Shown here piece after piece: positions 39,647 to 51,899 of a DNA stretch of 64,000 nt. Each line of letters opens with the position of its first letter. Positions within the stretch are counted from its first letter, which is position 1. The position numbers and the translations under genes are program-made. A model generated the notes under the pieces. The model saw nothing but the letters and a program-made list of their open reading frames with translations, did not search any database and had not been told where the DNA came from. Origin of the DNA: Aricia agestis (taxonomy: Eukaryota; Arthropoda; Insecta; Lepidoptera; Lycaenidae); assembly GCF_905147365.1 (NCBI RefSeq), contig NC_056417.1, positions 10,376,501 through 10,440,500 of the forward strand, in the 5' to 3' direction.

Positions 39647-39918
39647 TAAGGGCCACCGCAGATATTAAACAATTTAAAGTTGTCCGACTACAGTACAACT
39701 AAATTGCGTAGTTTCACAATTTAATTGGACAACTTTTTAATTTGTAAGTAATCGGAAAGGAATCGCGGTTTTTATACGATCGGTGTCCAATTATTTAGTT
39801 GTACCACTTATACCATCTAGTTGGATGCAATGTGCGAGCTCTCTAAGTCGCTGTAGCTATTGGTGTACTATGCGATTTAGTTGGCCAACTTGAAATTGTA
39901 AGTCTGCGGTCGCTCTTA
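39647..39918. mobile_element. 272-bp foldback MITE
   Basis: TAAGGGCCACCGCAGA at the left is inverted as TCTGCGGTCGCTCTTA at the right, and the arms continue (AATTTAAAGTTGTCC; GGCCAACTTGAAATT). The interior repeats the theme of AACTAAAT and TTAGTTG. Confidence 0.65.
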
Positions 39919-40256
39919 TGAATCACCGGATGGAATTAATGTAATATAGCTTAACAAATTGGGTAGCAAAATTGAAAATCTCCGAGTCAGAGGGCCGAAA
40001 GAGTAACCAAATTAATGGCAAAAATATTATTACAATATAACTTCATATTAAACAAAAATCCTAACAATGATTAATTTGTTCTGAATATTTCAGACACAAA
40101 CACAATAGAGTTGTCTTTGTTATTTTGTCTGGCACCTCTTATTATTGTTATTCAGACATCGTAGACGATATAAATCAGTTGGTAAAAAATAATTAGGATC
40201 TAATAATGTGTTAGCAACAAAGGTGGACGCACACTATGGTCTGGTATCAGTTAAAT

Positions 40257-40560
40257 AATAAAATAAAATAAAAATTGTTTTATTTCCGAATAGATTTGTA
40301 ACAAATACTTTCAGAACGTTGATGCTAATGGTGCCAACCACCGGTTCGGGAACTATCCTGGCGAGAAGAACCGGCGTAAGAAACTCGCACGGGGTCCCAC
40401 TTTTTACCAAAAAAGTGAGAAAAAAAATAATCTTTTTAAAATAAAATTTAAAATTGTAACTTAAAATTATACAATGTCAACATCCATACATAATTGTAAG
40501 TCATAATATAATAATGTAGAAGTAGCCTTGCAAGGAGCCATCCTACTCCCAAGATGTGCC
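40257..40560 (-). repeat. LINE 3'-tail relic (minus strand)
   Basis: The inverse of the 39001-39480 relic: GGTTCGGGAACTATCCTGGC, GAGAAGAACCGGCGTAAG, AAACTCGCACGGGG. The two are about 1 kb apart and oppositely oriented. Confidence 0.55.
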
Positions 40561-42125
40561 ATCGTTTATGAAATCATTGACCTAGTTATAGGCTTTGGCA
40601 CACAAACGTTCATTGACTACTTTTTTAAATTTATTAATCGAAAAATTTTGAACGTTTCTGGGATTTTATTGTACAGGACCCCTATCATTAACTTTGTCAA
40701 AACCTGAGCTAATCCGTGCAGGTATGTAAACAGTTGTAAAGTGAGTGGTTCTGTTTCGGTATCATTTGCACTTTTACTTCTCAATGGTTTTAACCTGTAA
40801 TATTTGTCTCTGAACTGGATTAAGAAATGTCAAACACGAACGTCAAATTTGACTAACGGAATTGTTTTTTTTTTAGGAATTGAAATGGCTTAGCCATAAC
40901 GACTAACGGAAAAATTGTAAATCAAGATGAAAATATAGTTTAAAAAAAGATTGATATTTTTTATTATAAAATATACTATTTTCTAATATATAACGTGGTC
41001 AATGTAGGAATAGTTACTTTTGCACCGATTTATTGTATTTAAAGGTAATTATTATAAATGTGTAAATGGTTTTATTTATATTTTTTGGTATTTTATAAGC
41101 CCTTTATGAAAACACTGAGAAAATAACACTCCTTCATGTTTATATTATCACAAGCATGGCGATCTAGAGGAGAAAGAATTCTCTGACATTGGCAACTAAC
41201 TGAGTCGGCAATTAAAAAAGAGAAGAAGAAGGAGACAAAAAAAAAAGATAATTAGATATTGTTATTAAGTTTATAGAGATTATGTTTTAAGCAAGAAATT
41301 GATAAGTTTATTATATCCTATACCTATTTGATACCTACGCTAAATAATCTACCATGAAAAAGTCTTAGAAATGCATCAAACTTGTGGATTACAATTACAT
41401 GCATTACAACAGAGTTGATGTCATGAGTTGAACATAGTTTGTTGAACTTGAACTCATTCTTGAACACCTACGTTTTTTTGAGCTTTCAAATAGGTATTAT
41501 TGTAACATAAACAGGCAATTTATAAGTTTAATAATCCCCTTTTCGTGCCTTGTAAGGCATTTTACATTATTAGTACTGTGTACGCTGAACCAAATATTTT
41601 TCAGGATAAAGGATGATTGCTAACACTGAGATACTATAAGTACTACATTTTATAATAAAGAATTGCAAGTGTAATGATGACGAAGTCCTAGGAAGATAAT
41701 ATATATTCACTCAAAAGCTTTAATTAAAAGAAATTTAATAAATACTCGTTTTTAAATGTTTTTTTATTTATTTTCTCACTTAAATATACCTACCTTAGAT
41801 ACATATTCATACACAGCTTTCATCAATAGGTACTACATTTGTCTTAAACCTTATTATCAACCTAGTATCAGATAGGCAAGTGTTAAATCTCTTTTTTATT
41901 ATACTTATAAAAATATTTATACAGTGGAAATCTTAAACAAGGTCTTGTCACTTAAAATCAAAGAAGATGAATCAAATATCCCTTGTGTAAATATTAATTT
42001 ATTATTATTAAAGGAGTTCAAATACCAACTTTTGATGAAAGATAAAAACAATATTATAATTTCAGACTTTTATTTGGCAAACCAATAACAATTAGAAACT
42101 GCATTGCAAGTTGCAACTATGGGAA
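40560..42125. other. AT-rich intergenic DNA
   Basis: No coding frame, bounded transposon or structured repeat was recognised. Confidence 0.5.
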
Positions 42126-42129
42126 ATTG

Positions 42130-42330
42130 CCTGGGATATCTCAGACAGAGAGCGGTCAAGGGTTTTGTGTTCTTTGTGTTGTATTATGTTGTAGAATGCC
42201 TCCCGTGTGAGTATCTCTATATACTCACACAGGAGGAGTTCTGAATGTGTCAGAATTGCTCCTCAGTCACACACTGACTGCTCCAACGCAAATGCTTCAA
42301 CGCGTGACCACTCTGTCTGATAGGTCCCTA
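42130..42330. mobile_element. About 200-bp foldback element with central hairpin
   Basis: TGGGATATCTCAGACAGAGA at the left is inverted (with changes) at 42300-42330, and a second hairpin (GTGTGAGTATCTCTATATAC region, 42203-42237) lies in the middle. Confidence 0.55.
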
Positions 42331-42359
42331 AAACGACCACATCTTTTTAAAATGTATAA

Positions 42360-43550
42360 TACATGAGGACTTACTAAAGTCCTTATTACATTAAAATTTA
42401 AAATGTATTTTAAATTTTAATGTAAAAATATAAAACTAATATTATTATTATTGAGGTACAAAAGAATTTTTGGTAATAATAATATAAGTTCCAATGAAAA
42501 TATTATGTTTTATGAACAATAAGTATGTTTGTTATGCAATTTTTGTTATGTCTTTTTGGAAAAAGTACTATAAGTAATGTAGGATTATATTTTTGAGTTT
42601 TAGTGACTATTCCCATTATATATTATATCATATTGTAGTCAAGAGAAGTTATAAATGAAAAAGTGCATATGAGAATTTAGCTAATTTGGATTTTATATTA
42701 TCAATGATTTAACTTTTCTAGTAGTTTAGGTGTATGTGTGTGTGTCAATATTTATTCGTGAATATACATGAATCTAAAGTTTCAAAGGTTGTGTTCTCAA
42801 AATTCTTGTTATTGAGAAAGTAATACCTTTGAATTTACCTCTTTGGTGCAGCGTTTATCATGCATGGTTTACAAGGAAATAGTTTGTGAAATAACACAAA
42901 GACCTACTGCAATCAAAAGATTGTATGAAATGCTCCTAAGATAGGTTCCTAAGAAGTACATAGTAAGTCCTCATGTATTTTAAGTTTTAATTTAATATAA
43001 AACTAATACTTATTATTATTATTGAGGTAAGTACAAAAGTATTTTTGGTAATACATAATAATATATGTTCCTATGATAATATTATGTTTTATGAACAATA
43101 AGTTCCATATGTTTGTTATGCAATTCTTATTAAGTAAGTCTTTTTTGGAAAAGTACTATAATGTAGGTTTTTGTTTTTGAGTAAAATTTAGTGATTTACA
43201 CTATTCCCATCATATAATACCATATTGTAGTCAAGAGAAGAAGTTATACTTAAATAAAAAAGTGCTCATATGAGAATTTAGCTAATTGGGATTCTATGAT
43301 ATTATCAATTATTTAACTTTTCTAGAAGTTTAGGTGTGTCAATGTTTATCCGGAGCATGTTATACATACATCTAAAGTTTAAAAGGTTGTGTTCTGAAAA
43401 TTCTTGTTAAAAGTAAGTAATATTGAATTTACCTCTTTGGTGCAGTGTTTATCATGCATATACCAATAATACTTCAGATTTACAAGGAAATAGTTTGTGA
43501 AATAACACAAAAACCTACAATGCAACTATAAGATTGTACCTGTAGGTTTT
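42360..43550. repeat. Diverged tandem duplication of about 560 bp
   Basis: Unit A (about 42418-42930) and unit B (about 42985-43545) share the same order of blocks, among them ATATTATGTTTTATGAACAA, TTGTAGTCAAGAGAAG, GAGAATTTAGCTAATT, TTACCTCTTTGGTGCAG and TACAAGGAAATAGTTTGTGA, with many small indels. Unit A is bracketed by a 16-base inverted pair, TACATGAGGACTTACT (42360-42375) and its inverse (42962-42977). No coding frame. Confidence 0.8.
42386..42425. repeat. 40-bp palindrome with two-base spacer
   Basis: TTACATTAAAATTTAAAAT and its inverse are separated by GT, at the left border of duplication unit A. Confidence 0.85.
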
Positions 43551-44100
43551 TGGTGAAAATTCATACTTGTTTTACAGTAAGTAATTATAAACAACACTTG
43601 TGTTCCTTATACCTTGTATGTGTTTCTTGTGTACTAAATCAATGCAGTCTTAGCTCATCGCACAAATGCAAACCTTATTGTTGACTAGACATATAGGTAT
43701 ACTACACCTCACTTATGTTATTATTCTGAAACCTCACTAACACTAAATGGATTACTAAGGTCTCTACGTTTCTTATGTATCACTTCGTGATTAACTTGAG
43801 AATACCTACTTAATCGTTTTCCAAAAATTTGGACACTTCGAATGTTTAGTTTTTTGGTTTTAATAACGAATTATTTTCACTAAAATATATGCTATAGACT
43901 AAAATATAACTTATTATGTAACTAACCAACTAAATAGCAATATAATTTAAGACTAAAAAGTATGTAATATTAATAAATAAAATTACTAAAATGTAAACTA
44001 TTCAGTAAAAGCTACTCGTTGGTTGGTGTTTATTGAATTGCTGTATTTGACGTAAAAGCAAGCGAGCTTATGTCAGAAGTGTTGTCATGATTCGAAATTA
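43550..44100. other. AT-rich intergenic DNA
   Basis: Nothing recognised. Confidence 0.5.
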
Positions 44101-44179
44101 TTACTCAGTTAACAATGGAGAAGTGAGTTTTGTGTCACGTGACCACTGACTGGCTGGAAAATAGAGGTCATGGTACCAA

Positions 44180-45150
44180 AATGCGAGCCAGTCAGTATTC
44201 TGGCTGGCTTTAAGAGCTCATGATAGAGGGGCAGGCGTATACATTGACCTTTAAATGATTTACTAACTTTACTAAGTCTGATCATCGGCAAATCCAGCTT
44301 GTGCTTATTTCTGGTGTTCCTACAATGAATGTCACTTTTAGCTTTAAATTTACTTATATTTTTTCTAACATGTATTACATTATCCAAAATGTATTGAGAA
44401 GCAACAGTTAGAATACCAATTTCTTTAAATTTATCTCTCAGAGATTCAAAAGAAGACATTTTATAAATAGAGCGTATGGCTCGCTTCTGCAGCACAAATA
44501 TTGTATTAATGTCGGCAGCGTTTCCCCATAAAAGGATTCCATATGCCATTCTACTATGAAAATAACTAAAATATACTTATCTTCCCGTGTCTTCATCAGA
44601 AATTTCTCTGATTTTTCTGACTGCATATGCCGCAGAACTGAGCCTACCTGCAAGATTAACAATATGAGGACCCCACTGTAATTTACTATCAAGTGTTATA
44701 CCTAAGAATACAGAGGTGTCTACCAAATTCATCTTCTCATTCAATAGTACATTGGTTTGGACTTGCCTAACATTGGGCAAAGTGAACTTTACACATTTAG
44801 TTTTACTGGAATTTAAAAGTAAGTTATTAGCATTAAACCAATGTACTATTTTTGAGAGAGCACTGTTTACCTCGTCGTAATTTGACTGTTGTCGCTTCAC
44901 TTTAAAAATAAGTGAAGTGTCATCAGCAAAAAGTACTATCTCATTATCATTTTCCTTAACAAGGTTAGGTAAGTCATTTATATAGATGAGAAAAAGAAAT
45001 GGGCCTAAAATAGATCCCTGTGGGACACCTAATTCTATTTTGGTTCCATTGGATCTGTTACCGTTTACTTCAACCCTTTGAGTCCTGTTTATAAGGTAAG
45101 AAGTCAAGATGCTAAGAGCTGAGTCCTTTATGCCATAGTGGCATAAAATA
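44180..45150 (-). pseudogene. Non-LTR reverse transcriptase fragment with one in-frame stop
   Basis: Reading leftwards from about 45140: HYGIKDSALSILTSYLINR, then GVPQGSILGPFLFLIYINDL, LFADDTSLIF (FADD catalytic motif), WFNANNLLLNSSKTKC, FLGITLDSKLQWGPHI. At 44579-44577 a TAA interrupts the frame; the next codons (VYFSYFHSRMAYGILLWGN) continue in the same frame through RAIRSIYKM and the RKNISKFK region, so this is a nonsense change and not a frameshift. The 5' part (endonuclease) is missing, and the 3' end loses similarity to the family after about 44240. It is a jockey/CR1-class LINE remnant of a different family from that at 28709. Confidence 0.85.
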
Positions 45151-45909
45151 ATAATATATAAGAAAACAAGCAGTCGACTCGAAGAAAAAACTGTGTCTTT
45201 TCTTCGTAAAAACTATAAATAATCACTCTGAAAATATCTAATATTGAAAATGAATTAATATCGAAAATATTATTCAGTTCCGATATTTTGCTTTGCAATT
45301 AGATTACAATAAAATAATACATTTAATTATAACTTGCTACATATTCCTGCAAATTACTAATGGTTTACATATTTGTTTACTGGTAATCAAGTACACATGA
45401 TTCTAAGTCTCTCTCTCGATGTTATATCGGATGACAATAATTATTGTAGAATAAATATAATAACAAAGCTATTATAAACATAAATAAAAAAAGTATCAAT
45501 TACTAGAAAATAAGACAAAATTAAAAACTTACCGTTACATAATACGTAAATTGTAATACTTTACACTAGTTTTAGTAGGTGCATTCTGTGAGCATTTGCC
45601 TGCGTGTGTGAGTTAAAAAATTGAGCGATTGCGGGAGATACTCCCAAGTCCCTATAAAGCTGCAAATTTATTCTTCACTTCATTGTGCGTTTTTCCTAAA
45701 CACAGTAAACATTTGGTACGTATTAGCATACAACATTCAAATCGACCGAGATTGGCCTTCATTCTGCCTTAATAATAGGATTAGTATGATCAGAGCGTAA
45801 AGGGCACTTACATTGTGAACTTTGGTTAAGTATTGTTGTACTTAACTTAAACTGTAAGTAATAAATAATTATTTAATATTGTAAGTAATAAGACTGTAAG
45901 TAGTAAGTG

Positions 45910-46270
45910 ATAACGCCTTCGCGTGGTCTAGTGGTTAGAGCGTCGCTCTCGACTCCGGAGGTCGTGGGTTCGAATCCCGCGTTGGAAACATGTTATTTCC
46001 ATGTTTGGTTAGGACAATGCAGGCTGATCACCTGATTGTCTGACAAGTAAGATGATCCATGCGTCGGATGGGCATGTAAAAAGTCGGTCTTGCGCCTACT
46101 CTCGCCAGTCGTATCGGTCTTCCGTCCCACTGGGTTATGAGAGTAAAAGGAATAGAGAGTGCTCTTGTGTACTGCGCACACACTTGGGCACTATAAAATT
46201 ACTCCTGCGTACCTGGTCTGGTTTTAATGAAACCGGCCACCGTCACCGAAACCGGTGTGGGGACTATTTT
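45910..46270 (+). mobile_element. tRNA-derived SINE, full length, plus strand
   Basis: The head carries the A box GTGGTCTAGTGGTTAGAGCG and the B box GTGGGTTCGAATCCCGCG, followed by the body (GATCACCTGATTGTC, GGGCATGTAAAAAGTCGG, CTTCCGTCCCACTGGG, GGGCACTATAAAATTACTCC) and the end ACCGGTGTGGGGAC with a T run. The tRNA-like head could be mistaken for a tRNA gene, but the identical body in other copies shows it is a SINE. I found no clean target duplication. Confidence 0.85.
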
Positions 46271-46309
46271 TTTTTAAAGTAATGAGTCAATTATACTTCA
46301 TACATCATC

Positions 46310-46490
46310 ACACTAATGATTTAAATGCGTAAGTTTGAGTGTGTGTTTGTTACTAATTACTACTTCACGCCAAAAATATTGAAAAAAATTGATGAAATTT
46401 GGTACCGCAGCATAGAGCAGACTTTTGTTTAATAGACTGGCTACATCCTATGATGACATAGTAATTTAATGTTCCTTTGGGATATATAGT
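46310..46490 (+). mobile_element. Helitron-like repeat, GCGAAAG family, diverged
   Basis: AATGCGTAAGTTTGAGTGTG, ACTTCACGCCAAAAATATTG, GATGAAATTTGGTACC; low similarity in the rest. Confidence 0.4.
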
Positions 46491-47090
46491 TAAAGATAAT
46501 GAAAAGTAAAAAAAAAAACTAAATCAAAAGTAATTATGACTTACAAAACACTTTCTTTTGGCATTTATCAGTCAATGTTTTATTCTATTTAAACAATTTA
46601 ATAATGAGAAAAAATTATAAGGCACAGAAAGAAGTTACATAATGAACAAACACTGTCCCAAATATGACATGTTCTAATTAACGATTTAATAAAGAAAAAT
46701 GTTTGATCACACTTTGAGGCAAGTGACATTGACACAGTTATTGTAAACCATTTCATTACGCCTGTTGTTTACATTAATTATAATTTTGAAAATAATATTC
46801 AATGAGTACAGTGTAAACAGGAGGTACTTAACTAATATTATTTTTCGTTGCATCAGAAAACTACGTTTTAAAACCATATTAATGAAAGTTATTTGCCTAG
46901 ATGAAATAAAATCCCTAAAGGTTGTTCCGATCAACTCAAAAATTCAAATAATATTCCTCTTGAACTAGGCTTAAGAGTTAAGGCGGTTTAATTTTCTACC
47001 AACATCGGTCTAGCGACCCATGCTGCCGCTGCTTGGCGGAGAGCAAAATCGACCCTATAGCCTAGGTCATAAAGTGGCATATTATTAACG

Positions 47091-47310
47091 AGCTTTTGCC
47101 CGCGGCTTCGCTCGCGTTAAGAAGTATTATTATATTCAAACTTTCATCCCCTATTTTAACCCCTTGGGGTTGGAATTTATCAAAATCCTTTCTTAGCGGA
47201 TGCCTTCGTCATAACATCTACCTGCATGCAAAATTTCAGCCCTATCCATCGAGTAGTTTGGGCTGTGCGTTGCTAGATCACCATGTCAGTCAGTCACCTT
47301 TGTTTTATAA
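47091..47310 (-). mobile_element. Helitron-like repeat, GCGAAGCCGCGGGC family (copy 2)
   Basis: The reverse complement of 35029-35266 over about 200 bases, with the end CGAGCTTTTGCCCGCGGCTT at the left and GTCAGTCAGTCACC at the right. Confidence 0.65.
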
Positions 47311-47387
47311 ATATATAGGCAGATTATTATTAAAATGTTGGTCGGTTGCGGTCGCTTGTAGCGAGAATCGGAAAGTCACTTTAACTT

Positions 47388-47524
47388 GTACTATCAGAGA
47401 AGTTGATTCCTAGGCAGATGGGAGACCTACGTAGTCAAACCCAGCAGATCACAATTATTAACATTGATCCGACCAAATGACGTTGGTCCGTCAACTGCCT
47501 AGGAAGCAATTTCCTCGAGGGTAC
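47388..47524. mobile_element. GTACYATCAGAG-family MITE, shortened
   Basis: GTACTATCAGAGAAGTTGAT left and AATTTCCTCGAGGGTAC right, with GGGAGACCTACGTAG and ACGTTGGTCCGTCAACTG inside. Confidence 0.7.
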
Positions 47525-48552
47525 TTTCAAGTTTCAAAAGCTATATATTTCAAGCAAAAACAAGTGCCAAATTATCAATTCTTCTTGTCTCGTCTTGTCT
47601 GGTCTCGGAATTAATGAACATTTTGTGTTGCCAATATTACGTCGCTATGTCGAAATCGCCTTTACACAATCCACACGTATTGGGATACCTGTAAAATAAC
47701 ATATTCATTTTCTTATCTCTACCTACTGACCAATAAAGTAGACAGATTTATGGAGGAATAAAACTTGAATAAAACTGATGTCGGATGTAGAGCTGAACAT
47801 GAATGGATAGCTTGTTATGGTATGCGTTGATGTAACGTCTGAAAAATATGTATGGCATTTCAACTGCCATTGACGTTGTAATTTTGTTAAGATGCCTCTT
47901 CACAATGGTCCATGCTGGCCGATTATAGGCCATCACCATTGTGTAGACACGACACGACAATGTTGGCGTTGCGTTCGTTGACGTATTCAATTATTGAATG
48001 CGCCAAAACGAAAGTTGAATGAAAGAAGATGACGAAAATTGAAGACGAAAGCGCATAGTGTGGACATAGCTTTTTGATGATGGCTCGTGAAGATATTTTT
48101 GACTCTATCTTAAGCCTTAGCTAGTTAACTTCGAATAAGTTCTTATATTTTATATCATTCGAAGTAACCGATTATCTACTTAGTATTAATTTATAAGAAT
48201 AAGAAAGCCTTGAACTACGATAACAGCTCTCAGTAACAAGTATGGCTGCTGATAACATCGTACTGACTTGAGACATAGTTGTGGTTTTGACGTTAACTAA
48301 ATAATATTATCATTTTAATGTTTTTAGAAAAACTGGAATTTATTTGGGTTTACTGTGGCAACAGGTAACCACAAAAATCGAGAATAGGAGATATTTCTGC
48401 TACATTTTCAAGCTCGGTGAAGCACGTTTTTCGACGTTTGACAATTACTTACAATTACTATTTTAAACTTTGATTTCACTATTAGTTAACTTAAAGTCAA
48501 AATGGTGAAACACGTTTGGCGAAAAACGATTTTAAATTGAGAACTAACTTTT

Positions 48553-48893
48553 CATCTATAAGTTTATTATAAAACAAAGTCCCTTTTTTCCTCATGTCCC
48601 TTTGTTCTCTTTAATCTTTAAAACTACGCAACGGATTTTGATGATTCTTCCAGTGTTAGATAGCCCATTTATCGAGGAAGGCTATATTTTATCACAATAA
48701 GACTAATAGGAGAATGTAGAAAAAAAATGGGAGAAATTATTTGAAAGGCTTATCTCGCGAACTACTGGAGCAATTTTTATGTTATTTGGCACTGATAAGA
48801 AGTAGACCACGTGAAGGATCATAGGATATTGATTTAAATCATTTTTTCAGTGGCTATATTTTTTAAACCCGTGCGACGCCGGGGCGGGTCGCT
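48553..48893 (+). mobile_element. Helitron-like repeat, GACCCGCCCCGG family (copy 2)
   Basis: The same sequence as 26439-26790 in the opposite orientation, ending GCGACGCCGGGGCGGGTCGC with TAT where other copies have TAG. Confidence 0.6.
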
Positions 48894-48899
48894 ATTTGT

Positions 48900-50080
48900 T
48901 TTATAAAACCATATTTTTATGTGTAATCGCCTACTGCCTCTATAATTATTCAAAGTGTTACTGGTTTTAAGGTTTTTCAGTAAAAATATACCAACATTTT
49001 CCGTCAAAGATATCAATGAATACATAGTTGCTCTAGGTGCGGAGAAAATGTAAGTTTTTTTTTCCAAATGTATCAGATTAAGCACTTTCTGATGACTCAA
49101 AGTTTTGAATTTCGCCCACAACACCCGCTTAATAAATTCACTCTATATACTTCGACACAATAAATGCTTATTAGTATTCATGAGTAGGCAAAAACGTTGG
49201 AACTCCAGAATAAATATTAACCTCGTACGTATAAATCATGCCATTTTAAAAATATTCGAGACTTTTTAAATATGCTTGTTTCCTCCTTTTTACACAAAAT
49301 TTACAAAAATCTCTTTTGATACAAATCACAAAATTATTATATTCAGTATCATGCTCATGATATTATAATCAGTATCATGAGCTCTTCTCATTTTTTTTAG
49401 TTTAGTTTTTTTTTCTTGTAATAAATTTGATAAGAACAATATTGAATCACATTAGCTTCTAAAAAAAGTTCTTAGTTTACCTGCTTAGAAGTTACTATGA
49501 CACCGATAAAAACGTTGAACTTATTTCACCAATAATATGTTTATTCAGATGATATAAATAAGTACTCGAATGCCAGTATTGTCTAGACACTGTACTATAT
49601 TGTCAGTGCTCATACACAAAGAATAGAATATGGCTACTATATCAGTATCAAAGTTACTAATTCGAACGAATCACAGTCTAATAAGTTCAGTCAGAATCAG
49701 AGGAATAACACGAAAATCAAACTTCGTATCAAATCTTTCCAACGAATGTTGAATAGAAATATTTATGAACACGTCATGTTGTTTTCTGGAATTTTCTGTA
49801 ATACTGATGGTCACACAGTTTTATCTCATCGCGACGAATAACTTTTCTAATCAATTTCGATATGGTTGAAGGATAGAAGCTAGAGATAATAAATATGATT
49901 TGATGTGTAACACAGAAATGCACTTTAAGATCATCTGTTAAGGTAGAGTTACTTATTATATCCTACGAAAATCCGCAACCATGTTTTATTTATTTATTGT
50001 TGTAAGGACACCAAACAGTACTGTATACATTAGAAACTTATAGAAATGATCATTAATAGTCAACAAGAGTTGATGCATGT
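48900..50080. other. AT-rich intergenic DNA
   Basis: No coding frame of note. A small palindrome-like duplication around AGTATCATGCTCATGATATT (49345-49385). Confidence 0.5.
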
Positions 50081-50083
50081 AAC

Positions 50084-50441
50084 TTAGGCATCCATTACAC
50101 GGTAGGTTTTACCACAGTCATGGTAACTGATGGATAACCTACCGTGTAAGAGCGTGACAGACGATTGCATGAAGTTGATTGACGAAAATCTGGATATCTT
50201 GATTTTTGCTTCATGCAACCATCAGTCACGAATTTTGAGTGAGTGTTATCACATCTGACAAAGTAGGAAAAAAATTAGAAACTTACCTTTGAAAATGTTG
50301 ACTTTGACTGACATAAAACTGAAGAGAATTGAGTGACCGTCTTATACCATTCGTCAGTCCATCAGTCACCATCAGTCAAACATATAATTCATGATTGACG
50401 GAATTGAGTGTCGCTTGCATGAGCGTGTAATGGATGTCTTA
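50084..50441. mobile_element. 358-bp MITE with a second hairpin at its left end
   Basis: The ends TTAGGCATCCATTACACG and CGTGTAATGGATGTCTTA are inverted. The left end also pairs locally, CATTACACGGTAGGTT with AACCTACCGTGTAA, so the terminus can fold in two ways. Confidence 0.65.
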
Positions 50442-50550
50442 GTAGGTGACACAGTATTTACAATATAGCAAGTTCAGGCAGAACATTATACTTCTATTAT
50501 ATTTAAATTGAAGAATATTTTCAAATACCATTTCTAAATAGATTGTTTTA

Positions 50551-51890
50551 AGGGTCCTTCCCGTTTCATACCACTTATTTTTCAAACCGCGGTATGAAAC
50601 AGCGAAGTACTGTTTTTGAATTGCCTGTTTCATACCGGCGTCCGAAACAGCGAAGACCTTTTTTGAATTAGTCGATTCGTACCGTAGCGCAGATTTTAGT
50701 ACAGTCAAGCTCAAAATATCTCTAAATAAATAACTAAACGTTTATTCTGCCACAATTAAATGTTACACATAATATGACTTAATATACAGAACTAACATCA
50801 ACAAGAATAAAATTAAAAATTAACCTATTTTACCTATTCTACAGCTAATTCAGCAAACATAAAGTAAACAAAAAGGAAAAAAAAAACAATGAATGTATTA
50901 AGCACAATTATAGCACGGCAGTGCAACACCCAAGTGTGCAGAAACGGAGACCACTCAGGCTAAGACGACCGAACAGTCGTCCCTGATCTTCCGTGGACCC
51001 CTAATTTTCGGGCATAGGATAAGCACACGGAAGCTGTACATATTAGAAGCTGTATTATATCTGTATTCTATATTATATTTCTATATTAATCAAAAAATTA
51101 TAATTTTATAGCCAACTTAAGTCTCACGACCAAACTAAACTAGCGTTGTTTTTAATGTTGGCACCTTAAAAAGAATAGGGGTGTATTTAGGAAATATAAT
51201 ATTTTTTTTACAGATGTATATTTGTTACACCTGAAAATATGTAAAAAATACACTCTTCTTTAAATTAAAAAAAACACTTATTGTTTTCAAATTTCCCGCT
51301 AAAACGCTGAAGTTCATCATGGCGTCGCTATGACGTCACGGTCTTCCAAACAACAAAAATCTTTGTATGGGTTTTACATCGAAATGTCACTGTCACACAC
51401 AATGTTTTGGAGATCATGACGTTACACTCTGTGATGGCTGTTTGCGATCACGTGATATTACGGATTAAATATTTACTTTTTATGAAATAAAATAAAAAAT
51501 ATTATAAAATTAATGAGTAAAAATATGCCATTTTCGGTAATTCTATAATACAAACTCTCAAAAAACAATAATTTGTATTTTATTTCGTTTACTGTCTACA
51601 CCCGTTCACTGTTATTATAAAATAACAAGTTAGGTGAATAGTACACAAAAATATTTTTTTAGTTCTTCTTGTTATCACTTTTCTATACGCCAGTTTAAAT
51701 AAGTGATTAGACTAAAAATATTTAATAAACTTCGTGGTACGAATCCACCCATACCAAAAAAGAATTAGCCTTTTCTTACCATTCCAAGCACCGCGGTACG
51801 AAACAGGCAATTCAAAAACAGTACTTCGCTGTTTCATACCGTGGTATGAAAAATAAGTGGTATGAAACGGGAACGACCCGTTTTAAATAT
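50551..51890. mobile_element. 1.3-kb DNA element with long terminal inverted repeats
   Basis: The two ends are inverted over at least 80 bases: TTCCCGTTTCATACCACTTA, then a GCGGTATGAAACAGCGAAG block and ACTGTTTTTGAATTGCCTG. Within each arm the unit GTTTCATACC / GGTATGAAAC recurs. TTTTAA lies outside both ends. The interior has a GC-richer block at 50920-51020 but no transposase frame, so it is non-autonomous or internally deleted. I cannot assign a superfamily. Confidence 0.75.
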
Positions 51891-51899
51891 TTATACGTA

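Noticed and set aside
45932..45985. tRNA gene candidate with good A and B boxes
   Set aside because: It is the head of a SINE: the 280 bases after it match the bodies of the copies at 12818-14822 and 21941-22297.
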